DNA of 64,000 nt, taken from assembly GCA_036365145.1 (NCBI GenBank), contig JAEOAD010000888.1, forward strand, positions 4,228,501 to 4,292,500. The letters run 5' to 3'. A program made the position numbers and the translations under genes. The notes below the pieces were generated by a model that saw nothing but the letters and a program-made list of their open reading frames with translations, did not search any database and was not told the DNA's origin. The DNA is from Orientallactaga sibirica. Taxonomy: Eukaryota; Chordata; Mammalia; Rodentia; Dipodidae. This document shows, piece by piece, positions 1 to 10,811 of the stretch (position 1 is the stretch's first letter; each line of letters opens with the position of its first letter).

Positions 1-329
1 GTGGAGTAAAATGTTAGCAATAGGAAGTTTGGGGTCACAAATATTAGATGTGTTCTGTACCATTCTCAGGTCCCTGCCACCTTCTCCACTCAACATTCAG
101 CAGACTTAGGTCACACTACACAGACTGCCTTGCAGTTTTTCAAGCATATGGATCCCGCCACCAGTTACAGTGCCTGGTATTGCCTTGATATAGCAATCTT
201 TTCCCCATACTCAAGGCTACATATTTTCACCTCAAAATACTCCACACTTATTTCTTATATCATAGCACTCTGAACGTTTTCTTCTCAACATTTGTCACAC
301 TTCATGAAGTTGTTTTGTTTTGTTTATTG
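1..329. other. Unique sequence, nothing recognised
   Basis: No SINE, LINE or LTR signature and no long reading frame is visible here. It is ordinary AT-rich non-coding sequence as far as can be judged by eye. Confidence 0.5.
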
Positions 330-472
330 TTTTTCGAGGTAGGGTCTTGTGCTAGCCTAGGCTGACCTGGAATTCACTCTGTGTTCTCAGGGTGGCCTTG
401 AACTCATGGCGATCCTCCTACCTCTGTCTCCCGAGTGCTGGGATTACAGGCGTGCACTACCACACCCAGCTA
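330..472 (-). mobile_element. B1-like SINE
   Basis: Reverse-oriented copy running from a short T-rich tail through 'cgaggtagggtc' to the 'cacacccagc' head. It is nearly full length. Confidence 0.9.
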
Positions 473-484
473 TGAGTTTGTATT

Positions 485-611
485 TTGTATGTTTTTCTCA
501 TATAGCCTAGGTAGTGTTGCACTCAATATGCACCCAAGGATGACCTTGATCTGATCTTTCCTTCACATCCCAAGTTCTAGGATTACGGGTGTGTTGCACC
601 AAGCTCAGCTA
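485..611 (-). mobile_element. Old, diverged B1-like SINE
   Basis: A strongly mutated copy. The spacing of 'agcctagg', 'gaccttga', 'ggattacgggtgtg' and the final 'agct' still follows the B1 order. Confidence 0.5.
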
Positions 612-1105
612 AGAGTTGGAATTTGGGAGGACTGCTTACTATCTGTCCTCCCCAGCAGCCTGGTGAAGGTCTCCTGTCTATTTTGTTCATGAACACATTC
701 TCTACAGCTGATGAACCTGGCACATCCTGGGCATTCAGCAGCCAGCTGACTGATTAAAATGATAAATTCCACTTCCCCCCAGTTAATTTCCAAAGTATTA
801 TCAGCTCTCTGAGAACTTACCTTGCAGCCCATCTCCAGTCTCACGGACTTAATCAAGAAGCTTTGTCTTTGAAGGCTTCCTAGCTTGTCTACCGCCATCT
901 CAATGAGAAACTAAGGGGCCATGGTAAGGAGAGGCATATTAAGAGAATGCTGCTGAGTTAGCTGGGAACCTGGACTTCAGGTCATCTGAGGGGACATCAA
1001 GAAGGCAAGTGGTAGAAACCCTACCTCAAGGGGAAAAAAAGGCAAGTGTCTGAGCAGGATTGTGTTGAGAGGCAGCTTGGATTACAATGAGAGATATTTG
1101 GGATT
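612..1105. other. Unique sequence, nothing recognised
   Basis: Roughly 490 bp without repeat signatures. A reverse-strand reading frame at 605-898 (97 codons) has no recognisable motif, so I do not call a gene. Confidence 0.5.
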
Positions 1106-1318
1106 GGGCTGGAGAGATGGCTTAGCGGTTAAGGTGCTTGCCTGCAAAGCCAAAGAACCCGTGTTCGATTCCCAAGGACCCACATAAAGCCAATTGTACA
1201 AGGTGGCAAATGCATCTGGAGTTCATTTGCAGCACTTAAGAGGCCCTGGTGTGCTCATTCTCTCTCCCTCTATCTGTCCCTTTCTCTCTTTCAAATAAAT
1301 AAATAAAAATAAAACAAT
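1106..1318 (+). mobile_element. T1 tRNA-derived SINE
   Basis: Full-length copy: 'gggctggagagatgg' head, Pol III A and B boxes, 'catctggagttcatttgcag' body, TCTC tract and AATA tail. Confidence 0.95.
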
Positions 1319-1340
1319 TTTTTTTTAAAGAATGAGAAAT

Positions 1341-1526
1341 CTGGGCATGGTGGTGCACACCTTTAATCCCGGCACTCAGGAGGCAGAGGTAGGAGGATCA
1401 CCATGAGTTCGAGGTCATCCTGAGAGTACATAGTGAATTCCAGGTCAGCCTGGGCTAGAGGGAAACCCTACTTCGAAAAACTGAAAAAACAATAATAAAA
1501 CAAAACAAAACAAAACAAAACAAAAA
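1341..1526 (+). mobile_element. B1-like SINE with (CAAAA)n tail
   Basis: Complete copy from 'ctgggcatggtgg' to a tail that has become an AAAAC microsatellite (about 1490-1525). Confidence 0.92.
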
Positions 1527-1536
1527 AGAAGAATAA

Positions 1537-1672
1537 GATCTGCACACACCTTTAATCCCAGCACTTGGGAGGCAGAGGTAGGAGGATTGTCATGAGTTCG
1601 AGGCTAGCCTGAGATTACATAGTGAATTCCAGGTCAGTCTGGGCTAGAGCAAAACCCTACCTCAAAACACCA
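1537..1672 (+). mobile_element. B1-like SINE, 5' end missing
   Basis: Begins at 'gcacacacctttaatccc', so the first 15 or so bases are absent. The rest matches B1 through 'ccctacctcaaaa'. Confidence 0.88.
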
Positions 1673-1677
1673 AAGAG

Positions 1678-1872
1678 AGGGCTGAAGAAATGGCTTAGCA
1701 GTTAAGGGGCTTGCTTGCAAAGCCAAAGGACCAGGTTCAATTCCTAGGACCCCCATAAGCCAGATGCACAAGGTGGCACAAGCATCTAGAGTTCGTTTGC
1801 AGTGGCTGGAGGCCCTGGTGCGCCCATTCTTTCTCTCTGAAATAAATCAATAATGATAATAATAATAAACCC
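1678..1872 (+). mobile_element. T1 SINE
   Basis: 'gagggctgaagaaatggcttagcag' head through an ATAATAATAA tail. The TCTC tract is short. Confidence 0.9.
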
Positions 1873-2149
1873 AAAGAGAGAGAATAAATAAGAGATATTT
1901 CACCTAGGTAAAAGAAAAAGTCCACAGATATGGCTCAGAGAATTGACTTAAGGGCTAAGCAAAGAAGCAATGTCCAGAGAAGTAGGAGTCAAGGACAGAG
2001 TTCTTGCTGAAGTCGAAAGAGGAGGACACTTAGGTGTTAAACCTTATTCATTTGGATTTTCTTCATCCTTGTTCAAGATCAGTGATCTGGCACTGGTGGG
2101 TTGAGGCAGCGCAGGGCAGATGAAAGGTGCAGGTTGTGTCCTGATAGAA

Positions 2150-2280
2150 GCTGTGTGGTCCCTAGGCATCATACTTAACTTTCCCAGACTCTACACCCTC
2201 ATCTACAAAGTGAGAGTAGTGCTAAGATTTTCTTTAGGAAGCTGCTGTCAGAATCACATGAGCGGTCTCTGGCAGGCCCT
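2150..2280 (+). mobile_element. MIR element (partial)
   Basis: Contains the MIR core order: 'agctgtgtggtcc', 'catacttaact', 'ctcatctacaaagtgag', then 'aatcacatgag'. It is heavily mutated, as expected for this ancient tRNA-derived family. Confidence 0.65.
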
Positions 2281-2642
2281 TTGAAGCATGTTTGGTCTAC
2301 CCCAGGGAATGAATGTGTGTTCATAGCAAGGGATCATGTACAGGATCTGGCTAATACAAATGTTTCCTCAATTCAGATTCAACAGACGTTCCAGAAAACA
2401 GAGTGCCTTTCGCCACTCATCACCTTTTCTCCGTATGACCTCTTCCTGTGATCCAATTCCTATTAAAAAACATATGGTGGATAGATTCCACTAAACACTG
2501 TCCTTTCTCCAAAGCCTTCTTCAGACATGAAATCTTTTGTTTTCCTGAGATGCTGGCAATGGAATTCAGGGCTTTGGACATGACAGGCAAACACTACTAG
2601 TGAGCTAAATCCACCGCTAGCTTCCTTCTTAAAAACGAATCC
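2281..2642. other. Unique sequence, nothing recognised
   Basis: About 360 bp of sequence with no recognisable repeat or coding signature. Confidence 0.45.
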
Positions 2643-2895
2643 AGGGCTGGAGAAATGACTTAGAGGTTAAGGTGCCTGCCTGCTAAGCTTCTAAGAATGT
2701 CAGTTCCAATCTCCAGGTCCCCCGTTTAGCCAGATGCAAAGTGATGCAAGGGCGCAATGCCACACTTGCCCACAAGGGGGCGCACATATCTGGACTTCGT
2801 TCAGAGCAGTTGAGAGGCTGCTGGCGTGCCCATTCTCTATCTGTCTTCCTCTCCCTCTCTCTCTGTCTCTCTCCAGAAAAAAAAAAAAAAAAGAA
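2643..2895 (+). mobile_element. T2 tRNA-derived SINE
   Basis: Shows the T2 hallmarks 'aagtgatgcaagggcgcaat' and 'cccacaagggggcgcac', then 'gagaggctgctgg', a CT tract and a poly-A tail. ORFs on both strands here are only SINE sequence. Confidence 0.95.
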
Positions 2896-3214
2896 TCCAC
2901 TTTCTCCCTGCCCCCAAGAGTACAAGTCATACATGCTGGAATTAACTCTCACCTAGAGCACCTGCACCCTGTTGCCCAGCTAACCACTGTGGCAGCTCCT
3001 CTTCAATACAGCCATGCTGTGTGAGCGTATGTGTTCTCAGGCTCTCTCCTAGGTTTTAACACTGATGTCTGCCTATAGCTTCTGACTACCTCATATCCAA
3101 AGAAGAGAAGTGTGCAGATAGCGTTTCACAGTTTGGAAGCTTTTCCCCAGAATACTCCTCTACTTCATCTTCATGACTGCCCTGTGGGGCAGATACAGTA
3201 GAAAATGAGTGCAC
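2896..3214. other. Unique sequence, nothing recognised
   Basis: About 320 bp without a repeat family that I can name. Confidence 0.45.
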
Positions 3215-3590
3215 TGGACCACACCAATCAAGCATTTACAATGCACCATGCTCTGTGCTAAACATTTCCACATATGATCTTATTTAAATTCACCACAATC
3301 CTATAAGATAGATTTAATCAGTGCCCCCATTTTTTTTTTAAAGCAGGGTCTCATTCTAGCACAGGCCAACATGGAACTCACCCTGTAGTCCACACTGGTC
3401 TTGAACTCATGGCAATCTTCCTACCTCAGACTCCAAGTGCTAGGATTAAAGGTTTGCGCCACCACACATGGCCAGTGTTCCCATTTTACAGGAGAGGAAA
3501 GGAAGTGGTAATAGCTTGTCCCAAAGAGGTAGTTAGTAATGGAGCTAGGATTTGAATCTCAAACTATTTGACTCCAAAGTCACTTTTTTG
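3215..3590 (-). mobile_element. MIR element split by a B1
   Basis: Reverse-oriented MIR. The first part (3215-3329) holds 'ctctgtgctaaacatttcc' and 'atcttatttaaattcaccac'. The second part (3474-3590) holds 'cccattttacaggagaggaaa' and 'ggatttgaatc'. The B1 at 3330-3471 interrupts it. Confidence 0.85.
3330..3471 (-). mobile_element. B1-like SINE inside MIR
   Basis: Reverse copy with a short T tail. It splits the MIR at 'cagtgcccccatt', which is partly repeated on the far side as 'cagtgttcccatt'. Confidence 0.88.
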
Positions 3591-3591
3591 T

Positions 3592-3599
3592 ATTATTTT

Positions 3600-3636
<37 letters not shown>

Positions 3637-3763
3637 AGGTAGAGGCTTGCTCTAGCTCAGGCTGACCTGGAATTCACTAGGTAGTCTCAGGGTGGCCTTG
3701 AACTCACTGTTATCCTCCTACCTTTGCTTCCAGATTAAAGGCATGCACCACCACGCCTAGCTA
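3592..3763 (-). mobile_element. B1-like SINE
   Basis: Reverse copy with a T tail of about 33. The target duplication 'aaagtcac' lies on both sides (about 3575 and 3763), at the end of the MIR. Confidence 0.92.
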
Positions 3764-3834
3764 AAGTCACATTTTTTTAAAACCCTTCTAAAACATTGCC
3801 TCACAAAGCAAACATATTATTTCCCAAATATTAT

Positions 3835-3946
3835 TCTTATCATGAAATTGAAGTCCAGAAAGAGAAAATGATTTGTCTAAGCTCTTACAAGCAGGAACTG
3901 ATGGAGCTGGGGGTCATACTTAGATCCTCTGGCTCAGACATGCCTT
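3835..3946 (-). mobile_element. MIR element (partial)
   Basis: 'gaaattgaagtccagaaag', 'gatttgtctaagctcttaca' and 'cttagatcctctggctcag' follow the reverse MIR core. Confidence 0.6.
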
Positions 3947-4130
3947 GCCAATGCTGCTCAGCCCAAGGGAGTGCTTCTCGGCAAAATTACTTCCTGGCCT
4001 ATATTGGGGGAATGAGGAAACATGTTCTAATTCTCTGAGAATTCACACTCAACAACACAGAGGATTTCTTGGCATGAAAGAATCCATTGTCAGGTTAAGA
4101 CAAGTGAAGGAAATGCTGATACATGGAATT

Positions 4131-5252
4131 TGAAGTTCAGGTAGAAGTTCATGTATTTGGATCTGGAACTGGGATGTGTCACAGTCTAGAAGTTCAGGTG
4201 GATGGATGTGGAACTGGGATGTGTCACAGTCTAGAAATTCAGGTGGATGGATCTGGAACTGGGATGGGTGTACAGTCTAGAAGTTCAGGTAGATGGATCT
4301 GGAACTGGGATGTGTCACAGTCTAGAAGTTCAGGTGGATGGATCTGGAACTGGGATGGGTGTACAGTCTAGAAGTTCAGGTGGATGGATCTGGAACTGGG
4401 ATGTGTCACAGTCTAGAAGTTCAGGTGGATGGATCTGGAACTGGGATGGGTGTGCATTCTAGAAATTCAGGTAGATGGATCTGGAACTGGGATGGGTGTA
4501 CAGTCTAGAGTTCAGGTGGATGGATGTGGAACTGGGATGGGTGCACAGTCTAGAAGTTCAGGTAGATGGATCACAGTCTAGAAGTTCAGGTAGATATATG
4601 TGGAACTGGGATGGATCACAGTCTACAAGTTCAGGTGGATGGATCTGGAACTGAGATGGGTCACAGTCTGGATGGATCTGGAACTGGGATGGTCACAGTC
4701 TAGAAGTTCAGGTGGATGGATCTGGAACTGGGATGGGTGTGCATGCTAGAAATTCAGGTAGATGGATCTGGAACTGGGATGGGTGTGCATTCTAGAAATT
4801 CAGGTAGATGGATCTGGAACTGGGATGGGTGTGCATTCTAGAAATTCAGGTAGATGGATCTGGAACTGGGATGGGTGTGCATGCTAGAAGTTCAGGTAGA
4901 TGGATCTGGAACTGGGATGGGTGTGCATTCTAGAAATTCAGGTAGATGGATCTGGAACTGGGATGGGTGTGCATGCTAGAAATTCAGGTAGATGGATCTG
5001 GAACTGGGATGGGTGTGCATGCTAGAAATTCAGGTAGATGGATCTGGAACTGGGATGGGTGTGCATGCTAGAAGTTCAGGTGGATGGATCTGGAACTGGG
5101 ATGGGTGTGCATTCTAGAAATTCAGGTAGATGGATCTGGAACTGGGATGGGTGTGCATGCTAGAAGTTCAGGTAGATGGATCTGGAACTGGGATGGGTGT
5201 GCATTCTAGAAATTCAGGTAGATGGATCTGGAACTGGGATAGGTGCACAATC
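4131..5252. repeat. 46-bp minisatellite, about 24 units
   Basis: Tandem array with the unit 'ggatctggaactgggatggg' plus 'tgtgcattctagaaattcag' plus 'gtagat'. The period was measured as 46 bp at 4861-4907. Early units carry 'gtcacagtct' or 'gtacagtct'. Later units (from about 4740) carry 'gtgcattct' or 'gtgcatgct'. A few units near 4560-4690 are shortened. Predicted proteins at 4123-4371 and 4247-4462 are read-through of the array, not genes. Confidence 0.97.
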
Positions 5253-6082
5253 TACTCAGTTCTTTTTGTAGTTTGACATTCACAGTGCATTGCAGGCCTT
5301 GCCTGCTGTTGGTGAGGCACTCTCACCAATATTTTATGCAAATACTAAGGTATTCTGAGAAAGAACATTCTGGAAACAAGTCCTTAAATATTGGCAATTT
5401 CAATGTATGATTGGTAGTGCTAGTAATCTAGTTGTATATTTAAACATGTTGTTCTTCAAATACTCCCCAATGTTTGCTGACATTTTCCAGTTTTTGAAAA
5501 TTTACTAAGGCCTGCAGTTCTTGTTAACTATGATTCCATATGGATTTCTTATTTGTTTCCTTAAAAAAGTACAGTTATGAAAAATACAGAATATTATTTC
5601 AGGAACTCCCCAAAATCCCCATTTTTCATTCCTAAATCCTGAAGATTAAAATCTGCTGGAAATAAGAAAACTTTAGCCCTGTCTAAATTAATAAGTCTTT
5701 GTTACTTGAACTTCCTAAACAACCCAGTGGGATAGCAAATGGTACAGTGGCCACCTTGCACGAAGCCTCTACACAGGAGCTGGCCCTGAAGTGGTACTTC
5801 TTGCACCAGTATCACTTTAGAGAGGTACAAAAAGAGGTCACCCCAAGGATCCATGGGCTAAGCCTGGTTCACTGGTCTTAGCACCAAATTTCTATGTCAT
5901 CTCAAATTTTATCTCAGTCATTGCTACTAAGTTTTCCTCCCACACAGCATCTATCTACTCACTTTAGTATATAAATATATAAATTTGCCACTGAGAAAAG
6001 TGGCTGCTCCATAGATGGGTGCCTTGTTGAGTTCACAGCCGCCTCACTCCCACTATGACTGTACAGCACAGGAAGTAATAAC
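5253..6082. other. Unique sequence, nothing recognised
   Basis: 830 bp with no recognisable SINE, LINE, LTR or coding motif. A 60-codon frame at 5699-5881 is not convincing as a gene. Confidence 0.5.
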
Positions 6083-6301
6083 TAGAATGGACTATGGAGT
6101 CAGGCAGGTAGACTTGGGTCCTGATTCTGCCACAAACAGGCAAGCCCTTTAATCTCCTGAAAACTAAAGCTTCTCCACTTGCAAAATGTAACATTATCAA
6201 TATTTATGCCACAGGGATGCTTGAGGATTAAATGAGATAATTCATATAGATTGCAGTATGAGCCACAGAGGCACATTTCCTAGTACAACAGGCTCAATAG
6301 T
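6083..6301 (+). mobile_element. MIR element, nearly full length
   Basis: Follows the MIR consensus order: 'ggagtcaggcaggtagactt', 'gattctgccac', 'cttgcaaaatgtaacatta', 'gaggattaaatgagataatt', ending 'ggctcaatag'. Confidence 0.85.
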
Positions 6302-7470
6302 TAGGTCAGGAGGCAAAAACTTGGTGAAAGTCCTTGGAACCACTCAAATGGCTCATTTGCCATGGGTTTCTTGAGGTGGGTATTTTCCAGGTAAGGTGGG
6401 CAGGCTCAGGACTAGGCCAGAAGTCTCCATCCATCCCTTCACATGGTTTTGCAATAGGAGGCGGATGCTGGGGCTGAAAAGCTACTGGACCATGAGGATC
6501 CCCAGGTTGACTGGCAAAGTTGGTGTCCTGGTGGAAGCTGTGGCCACTGTGTTCTTTGAACCAAAGATCAACCCACTAACAGGCCTGGAGTCCAAAGGCC
6601 TTGGAGAACGTCTCCATACACGGGCATGCATCAACACATGTGTGAATTTTGATGCCAATGCATATGTGGCTGCAGGCTCCAGCCATGGTGTCCTGTGTGT
6701 TGCCAGAGGCTCAAATGCCTGCATACACACTTTGTTCTGGTAAGGCCCCTGGCCAATGCGGACCCTGTGGATGCAGCACCAGGAGGACTCAGCCCCTCTC
6801 TGAGCGTGGAAGGTGCAGCCCCTGGTGAACACACTTGATCCTTTGGCAGGTGGCTTTGCTGGTGTGTGAGGAAGTGGGCAAGTCAGCTGGGTGCTCACCC
6901 TTCTCTGTGTGTCTCAGGTGCTCTGTGTGGTCCTTGTCCTGGCCTAAACACCACACTTTTGGTCCAGTAGTGAGTAAGATGGGTACTATGACCTGGGGTT
7001 AAGGACAGGTGGAGGGCTACTCACCCTCATTCCCATTGTGGATGTCCAGCTGGGCTCTTTCCACCCTCAGGGGTGCAGGGAGTTGGCTGGATCTCCGGGC
7101 TGCCAAGGAAGACCTAAGGCCTTGCTTTGCCTGAAGGGCCAGCTCACCTTCCTTTCCCTTGGGGTATCATCCTGGGTGCCCGCTGCACTTTGCTTCCTCC
7201 CCCCGGAGCTCTGGGATCTGGTACCATGGAACTAGGCCGTGCATTTGTCCGGAGGCCTCTCCTGGGAAGGAGCCTCCGGAGGGGCTCTGTTTTCAAGCCT
7301 TTCTCCTGGAGGGCTCTTCTTGTCATCCTCACTCCCAAATCCTGCAGGGAGAAAAGAAAAGAAAGGAAAAGTTTCCTCCTTGCTCAACCCAAGGCTAGGA
7401 GCACCATGCCTTGAGAGTCCTAAAGGAGGCAAATGAGGAGGAAAATATTTGCAAATAGGTCCCTTTTGTA

Positions 7471-7473
<3 letters not shown>
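6302..7473. other. Repeat-poor stretch with unrecognised ORF 6396-6743
   Basis: About 1.17 kb free of SINEs, unusual for this window. On the plus strand, 6396-6743 is open for 115 codons; I recognise no domain. GT-containing sites such as 'ttttccaggtaagg' near 6390 resemble splice donors, but no matching acceptor and frame pair is evident. Overlapping reverse-strand frames at 6482-6898 are equally long, which weakens the case for coding. It could hold non-coding exon or UTR sequence; no function is assigned. Confidence 0.3.
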
Positions 7474-7503
<30 letters not shown>

Positions 7504-7675
7504 CTTTTCTTTTTTTTTTTTTTTTTTTTTTTGACACAGTGTCTTACTCTAGCCCAGGCTGACCTGGAATTCACTATTCACTATGTAGTCTCAGGGTGGC
7601 CTTGAATTCATGGCCACACCCCCATCTCTGCCTCCCAAATGCTGGTATTAAAGGGGTGCACCACCACACCCGGTT
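7474..7675 (-). mobile_element. B1-like SINE with CT/T tail
   Basis: Reverse copy. The tail is a mixed TTTTC/T tract (7474-7532), followed by the complete body to 'cacacccggt'. Confidence 0.9.
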
Positions 7676-7689
7676 TCTTTCTTTCTTTT

Positions 7690-7886
7690 TTTATGCTTTT
7701 ATTAACTTACTTATTTATGAAAGAGAGGGAGAGAATGGACACACCAGGACCTCTAGGCACTGCAAATAAACTCCAGATGCTTATGCTACCTTGTGCATCT
7801 GTCTAATGTGGGTAGTGGGGAATTGAACCCCGGTCCTTAGGCTTCACAGGCAAGTATCTTAAACACTAAGCCATCTCTCCAGGCCT
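7690..7886 (-). mobile_element. T1 SINE
   Basis: Reverse copy, from 'gaaagagagggagagaatgg' to 'gccatctctccaggcc'. Confidence 0.92.
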
Positions 7887-7954
7887 CACATCTGTATTTC
7901 TGACAGTGAGCCAAAGAAAGCAGAACCTCACAGGTAAATCTGCAGATGCTTAGA

Positions 7955-8080
7955 TTCTGACAACTGACACTGCTGAGTTGGAATCCCGGCTTCAGTACAG
8001 TGTAATCCTGGACAGTGTCTTACTCTGACTGTAAAATGGAGATGGTAACAGCAGCAGCCATATGGTGTGTGACCTCATGC
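7955..8080 (+). mobile_element. MIR element (partial)
   Basis: 'gttggaatcccggcttc', 'tcttactctgactgtaaaat' and 'ggagatggtaacag' match the centre of MIR. Confidence 0.6.
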
Positions 8081-8099
8081 TCATCAAGAAAGCAGGGCT

Positions 8100-8378
8100 G
8101 GGCTGGAGAGATGGCTTAGCAGTTAAGGCGCCTGCCTGCTAAGCCTAAGAAGCCGGTTCCAATCTCCAGGTCCCACATTTAGCCAGATGCAAAGTGAAGC
8201 AAGGGCGCAATGCCACATTTGACCACAAGGGGAAAACACATCTGGATTTCATTCACAGCAGCTGAGAGACTGCTGGCGCGCCCATCTCTATCTGTCTCCC
8301 TCTCTGTCTGTCTCTCTCTATGTCTCTCTCCAAAAATAAATAAAATAAAATAAATTTAATAAAAAATATAAAAAAAAA
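8100..8378 (+). mobile_element. T2 SINE
   Basis: Full-length copy with 'cctgctaagcctaagaagcc', 'gcaagggcgcaatgcc' and an AATAAAATAA tail. Confidence 0.94.
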
Positions 8379-8875
8379 AGAAAGCAGGGCTAAATTTTAC
8401 CTTAAGGAACATTTTGCATCTCTGTCACCAATTGAAGTCCTGTGCTTTACCACCTGAGTAGACATTAATATTTGCTATTTAAATAATCAGGAGTCTTTAG
8501 TGAGAAGCTGATTCAATTTTGTGAGAAAGAAAAAAACTAGAATGGGTCTACAGTATCCTGTTGATAACAGAAAGCAAAGATATTTTCTTTTTAAAAATAG
8601 ATAACTTGGGAAGCTTCCAGTTAAGATGGCAGTGAAGGAACCATGCCAAAGCAGCCTAGGGGAGAAAAAAAAAAAAAAAAAAACAGCAAAATACACTCAT
8701 GTACTAAAAAGTGAGATGTATAATAAAGTATCAACCGCAGCAGAGAAGTAGGAGAGATCCAAAGCATCTAGAGCCCAAAGAAGCAGGCAGAAGCGGCTCC
8801 AGCAGCAGTAGCACCAGTTCCACACAGATGCAGCCGCCAGGCTCCTCCTGAGCCACAGGAAAAAAGCCACGTGAG

Positions 8876-9075
8876 GGCTGGAGGGATGGCTTAGAGGTTA
8901 AAGCATTTGCCTACAAAGCCAAAGGACTCAGGTTCAATTCCCCAGGATCCACGTTAGCCACAAGGGGGCACATACATCTGGAATTCGTTTGCAGTGGCTG
9001 GAGGCCTTGGTGTGCCCTTTCTTTCCCTCTCTCTCTGTCAAATAAATAAATAAAATTAAAAATTGTTTAAAAGGG
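8876..9075 (+). mobile_element. T1 SINE inside L1-1
   Basis: Full-length copy. The left flank 'aaaaaagccacgtgag' is repeated in similar form after this SINE and again after the next. Confidence 0.93.
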
Positions 9076-9119
9076 AAAAAAAATTAAAAAGCAATGATGT
9101 TAAAAAAAAAAAAAGCCAG

Positions 9120-9338
9120 GGGCTGGACAGATGGCTTACCGGTTAAGTATATGCCTGTGAAGCCTAAGGACCCCGGTTGAAGGCTTGATTTCCCAGTACC
9201 CATGTAAGCCAGATGCACAAGGTGGTGCATGCATCTGGAGTTTGTTCGCAGTGGCTGGAGGCCCTGGTGTGCTCATTCTCTCTCTCTGTGTCTGTCATTC
9301 TCAAATAAATAAAAATAAACAACAACAAAAAAAAAAAA
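9120..9338 (+). mobile_element. T1 SINE inside L1-1, same target
   Basis: Second T1 at almost the same target. 'aaaaaagccagg' precedes it and 'aaaaaagccaggtgagagg' follows it. Confidence 0.93.
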
Positions 9339-9500
9339 GCCAGGTGAGAGGATTTTCCACCTTCATGGAAGAACTAACACCACTGCTTCTTAAACTCTTC
9401 CATGAAATAGAAAAGGAAGGAATCCTACCAAGCTCCTTCTACGAAGCCAGCATCACCCTGATACCAAAACCAAAGATAGAACAAAAAAAGAAAATTACAG

Positions 9501-9713
9501 GGCTGGAGAGATGGCTTATTGGTTAAGGCACTTGTTTCTGAAGCCAAAGGACCTAGGTTCGATTCCCCAGTACCCACATAAGCCAGATGCACAAGGGGGC
9601 GCATGAGTCTAGTGTTTGTTTACAGTGGCTGGAGGCCCTGGCATGCCCATTCTCTTTCTGTCTGTCTTCTATCTCTCTTACTGTCTCTGCTTGCACATAA
9701 ATAAAATAAAAAT
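9501..9713 (+). mobile_element. T1 SINE in ORF2 with 15-bp TSD
   Basis: Perfect 15-bp duplication 'aaaagaaaattacag' at 9486-9500 and 9714-9728. ORF2 continues in register after the second copy. Confidence 0.97.
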
Positions 9714-10149
9714 AAAAGAAAATTACAGACAAATCTCCCTCATGAACATAGATGCAAAAATTCTCAACATAATATTGGCAAACAGAATACAAGAATATAT
9801 CAGAAAGATCATTCACCCTGACCAAGTAGGCTTTATCCCAGAGATGCAGGGATGGTCCAACATATGCAAATTGATAAATGTAATACATTATATAAATGGA
9901 CTGAAGAACAAAAATCACATGATCATCTCATTAGATGGAGAAAAAGCATTTGACAAAATCCAATATCCCTTCATGATAAAAGTCCTACAGAGACTGGGAA
10001 TAGAAGGAACATATCTCAACATAATAAAGGCTATTTATGACAAACCCACAGCCAACATAATACTAAATGGAGAAAATATTGAAGCTTTTCCACTAAAATC
10101 AGGAACAAGACAAGGGTGTCCACTGTCCCCACATTTATTTAATATAGTA

Positions 10150-10247
10150 ATGGGAGGGGGAAGGGAGAAAAGTACCATGGGATATTGTCTACAGTTAAGG
10201 AAGTTGTCAATAAAAAAATAAAATAATAATAAAAAATATATATATAT
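10150..10247 (+). mobile_element. Tiny 5'-truncated LINE-1 inside L1-1
   Basis: About 98 bp that match the L1 3' terminus elsewhere in the window (56217-56280), with 'taccatgggatattgtctac' and 'aaggaagttgtcaataaaaa'. The duplication 'atatagta' flanks it (10142-10149 and 10248-10255). ORF2 resumes at 'ctggaagtcttagcc'. Confidence 0.92.
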
Positions 10248-10545
10248 ATATAGTACTGGAAGTCTTAGCCATAGCAATAAGGCAAGAGACACACATAAAA
10301 GGGATACAAATTGGAAAGGAAGACATCAAGTTATCATTATTTGTAGATGATATGATTCTATACATAAAGGACCCTAAAGACTCTTCCAGCAAACTGGTAG
10401 AGCTGATAAACACCTACAGCCATGTAGCAGGATACAAAATAGACACATAGAAATCAGTAGCCTTCCTATATGCTAACAACAAACACACAGAGGATGCAAT
10501 CAGAGAATCACTCCCATTCACAATTGCATTAAAAAAATAATAAAG

Positions 10546-10811
10546 GGCTGGAGAGATAGCTTAGCGGTTAAGGCGCCTGCCTGCTAAGCCTAAAAACCCG
10601 GTTCCAATCTCCAGGTCCCACATTTAGCCAGATGTAAAGTGATGCAAGGGCGCAATGCCGCACTTGCCCACAAGGGGGGTGCACACATCTGGATTTCATT
10701 CACAGCAGCTGAGACTGCTGGCGCACCCATCTCTATCTGTCTCCCTCTCCCTCTCTGTCTGTTTCTCTCTGTGTCTCTCTCCAAAAATAAATAAAATAAT
10801 AAAAAAATTTA
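10546..10811 (+). mobile_element. T2 SINE in ORF2 with 15-bp TSD
   Basis: Perfect duplication 'aaaaaaataataaag' at 10531-10545 and 10812-10826. Full-length T2. Confidence 0.97.

Noticed and set aside
4123..4462. Predicted proteins with repeating Gly-Thr-Gly-Met units
   Set aside because: They are read-through of the 46-bp minisatellite. The period is not a multiple of three, so the frame rotates.
9553..9918. 121-codon minus-strand frame across L1 and T1
   Set aside because: Antisense of L1 ORF2 and a SINE, with no independent coding support.
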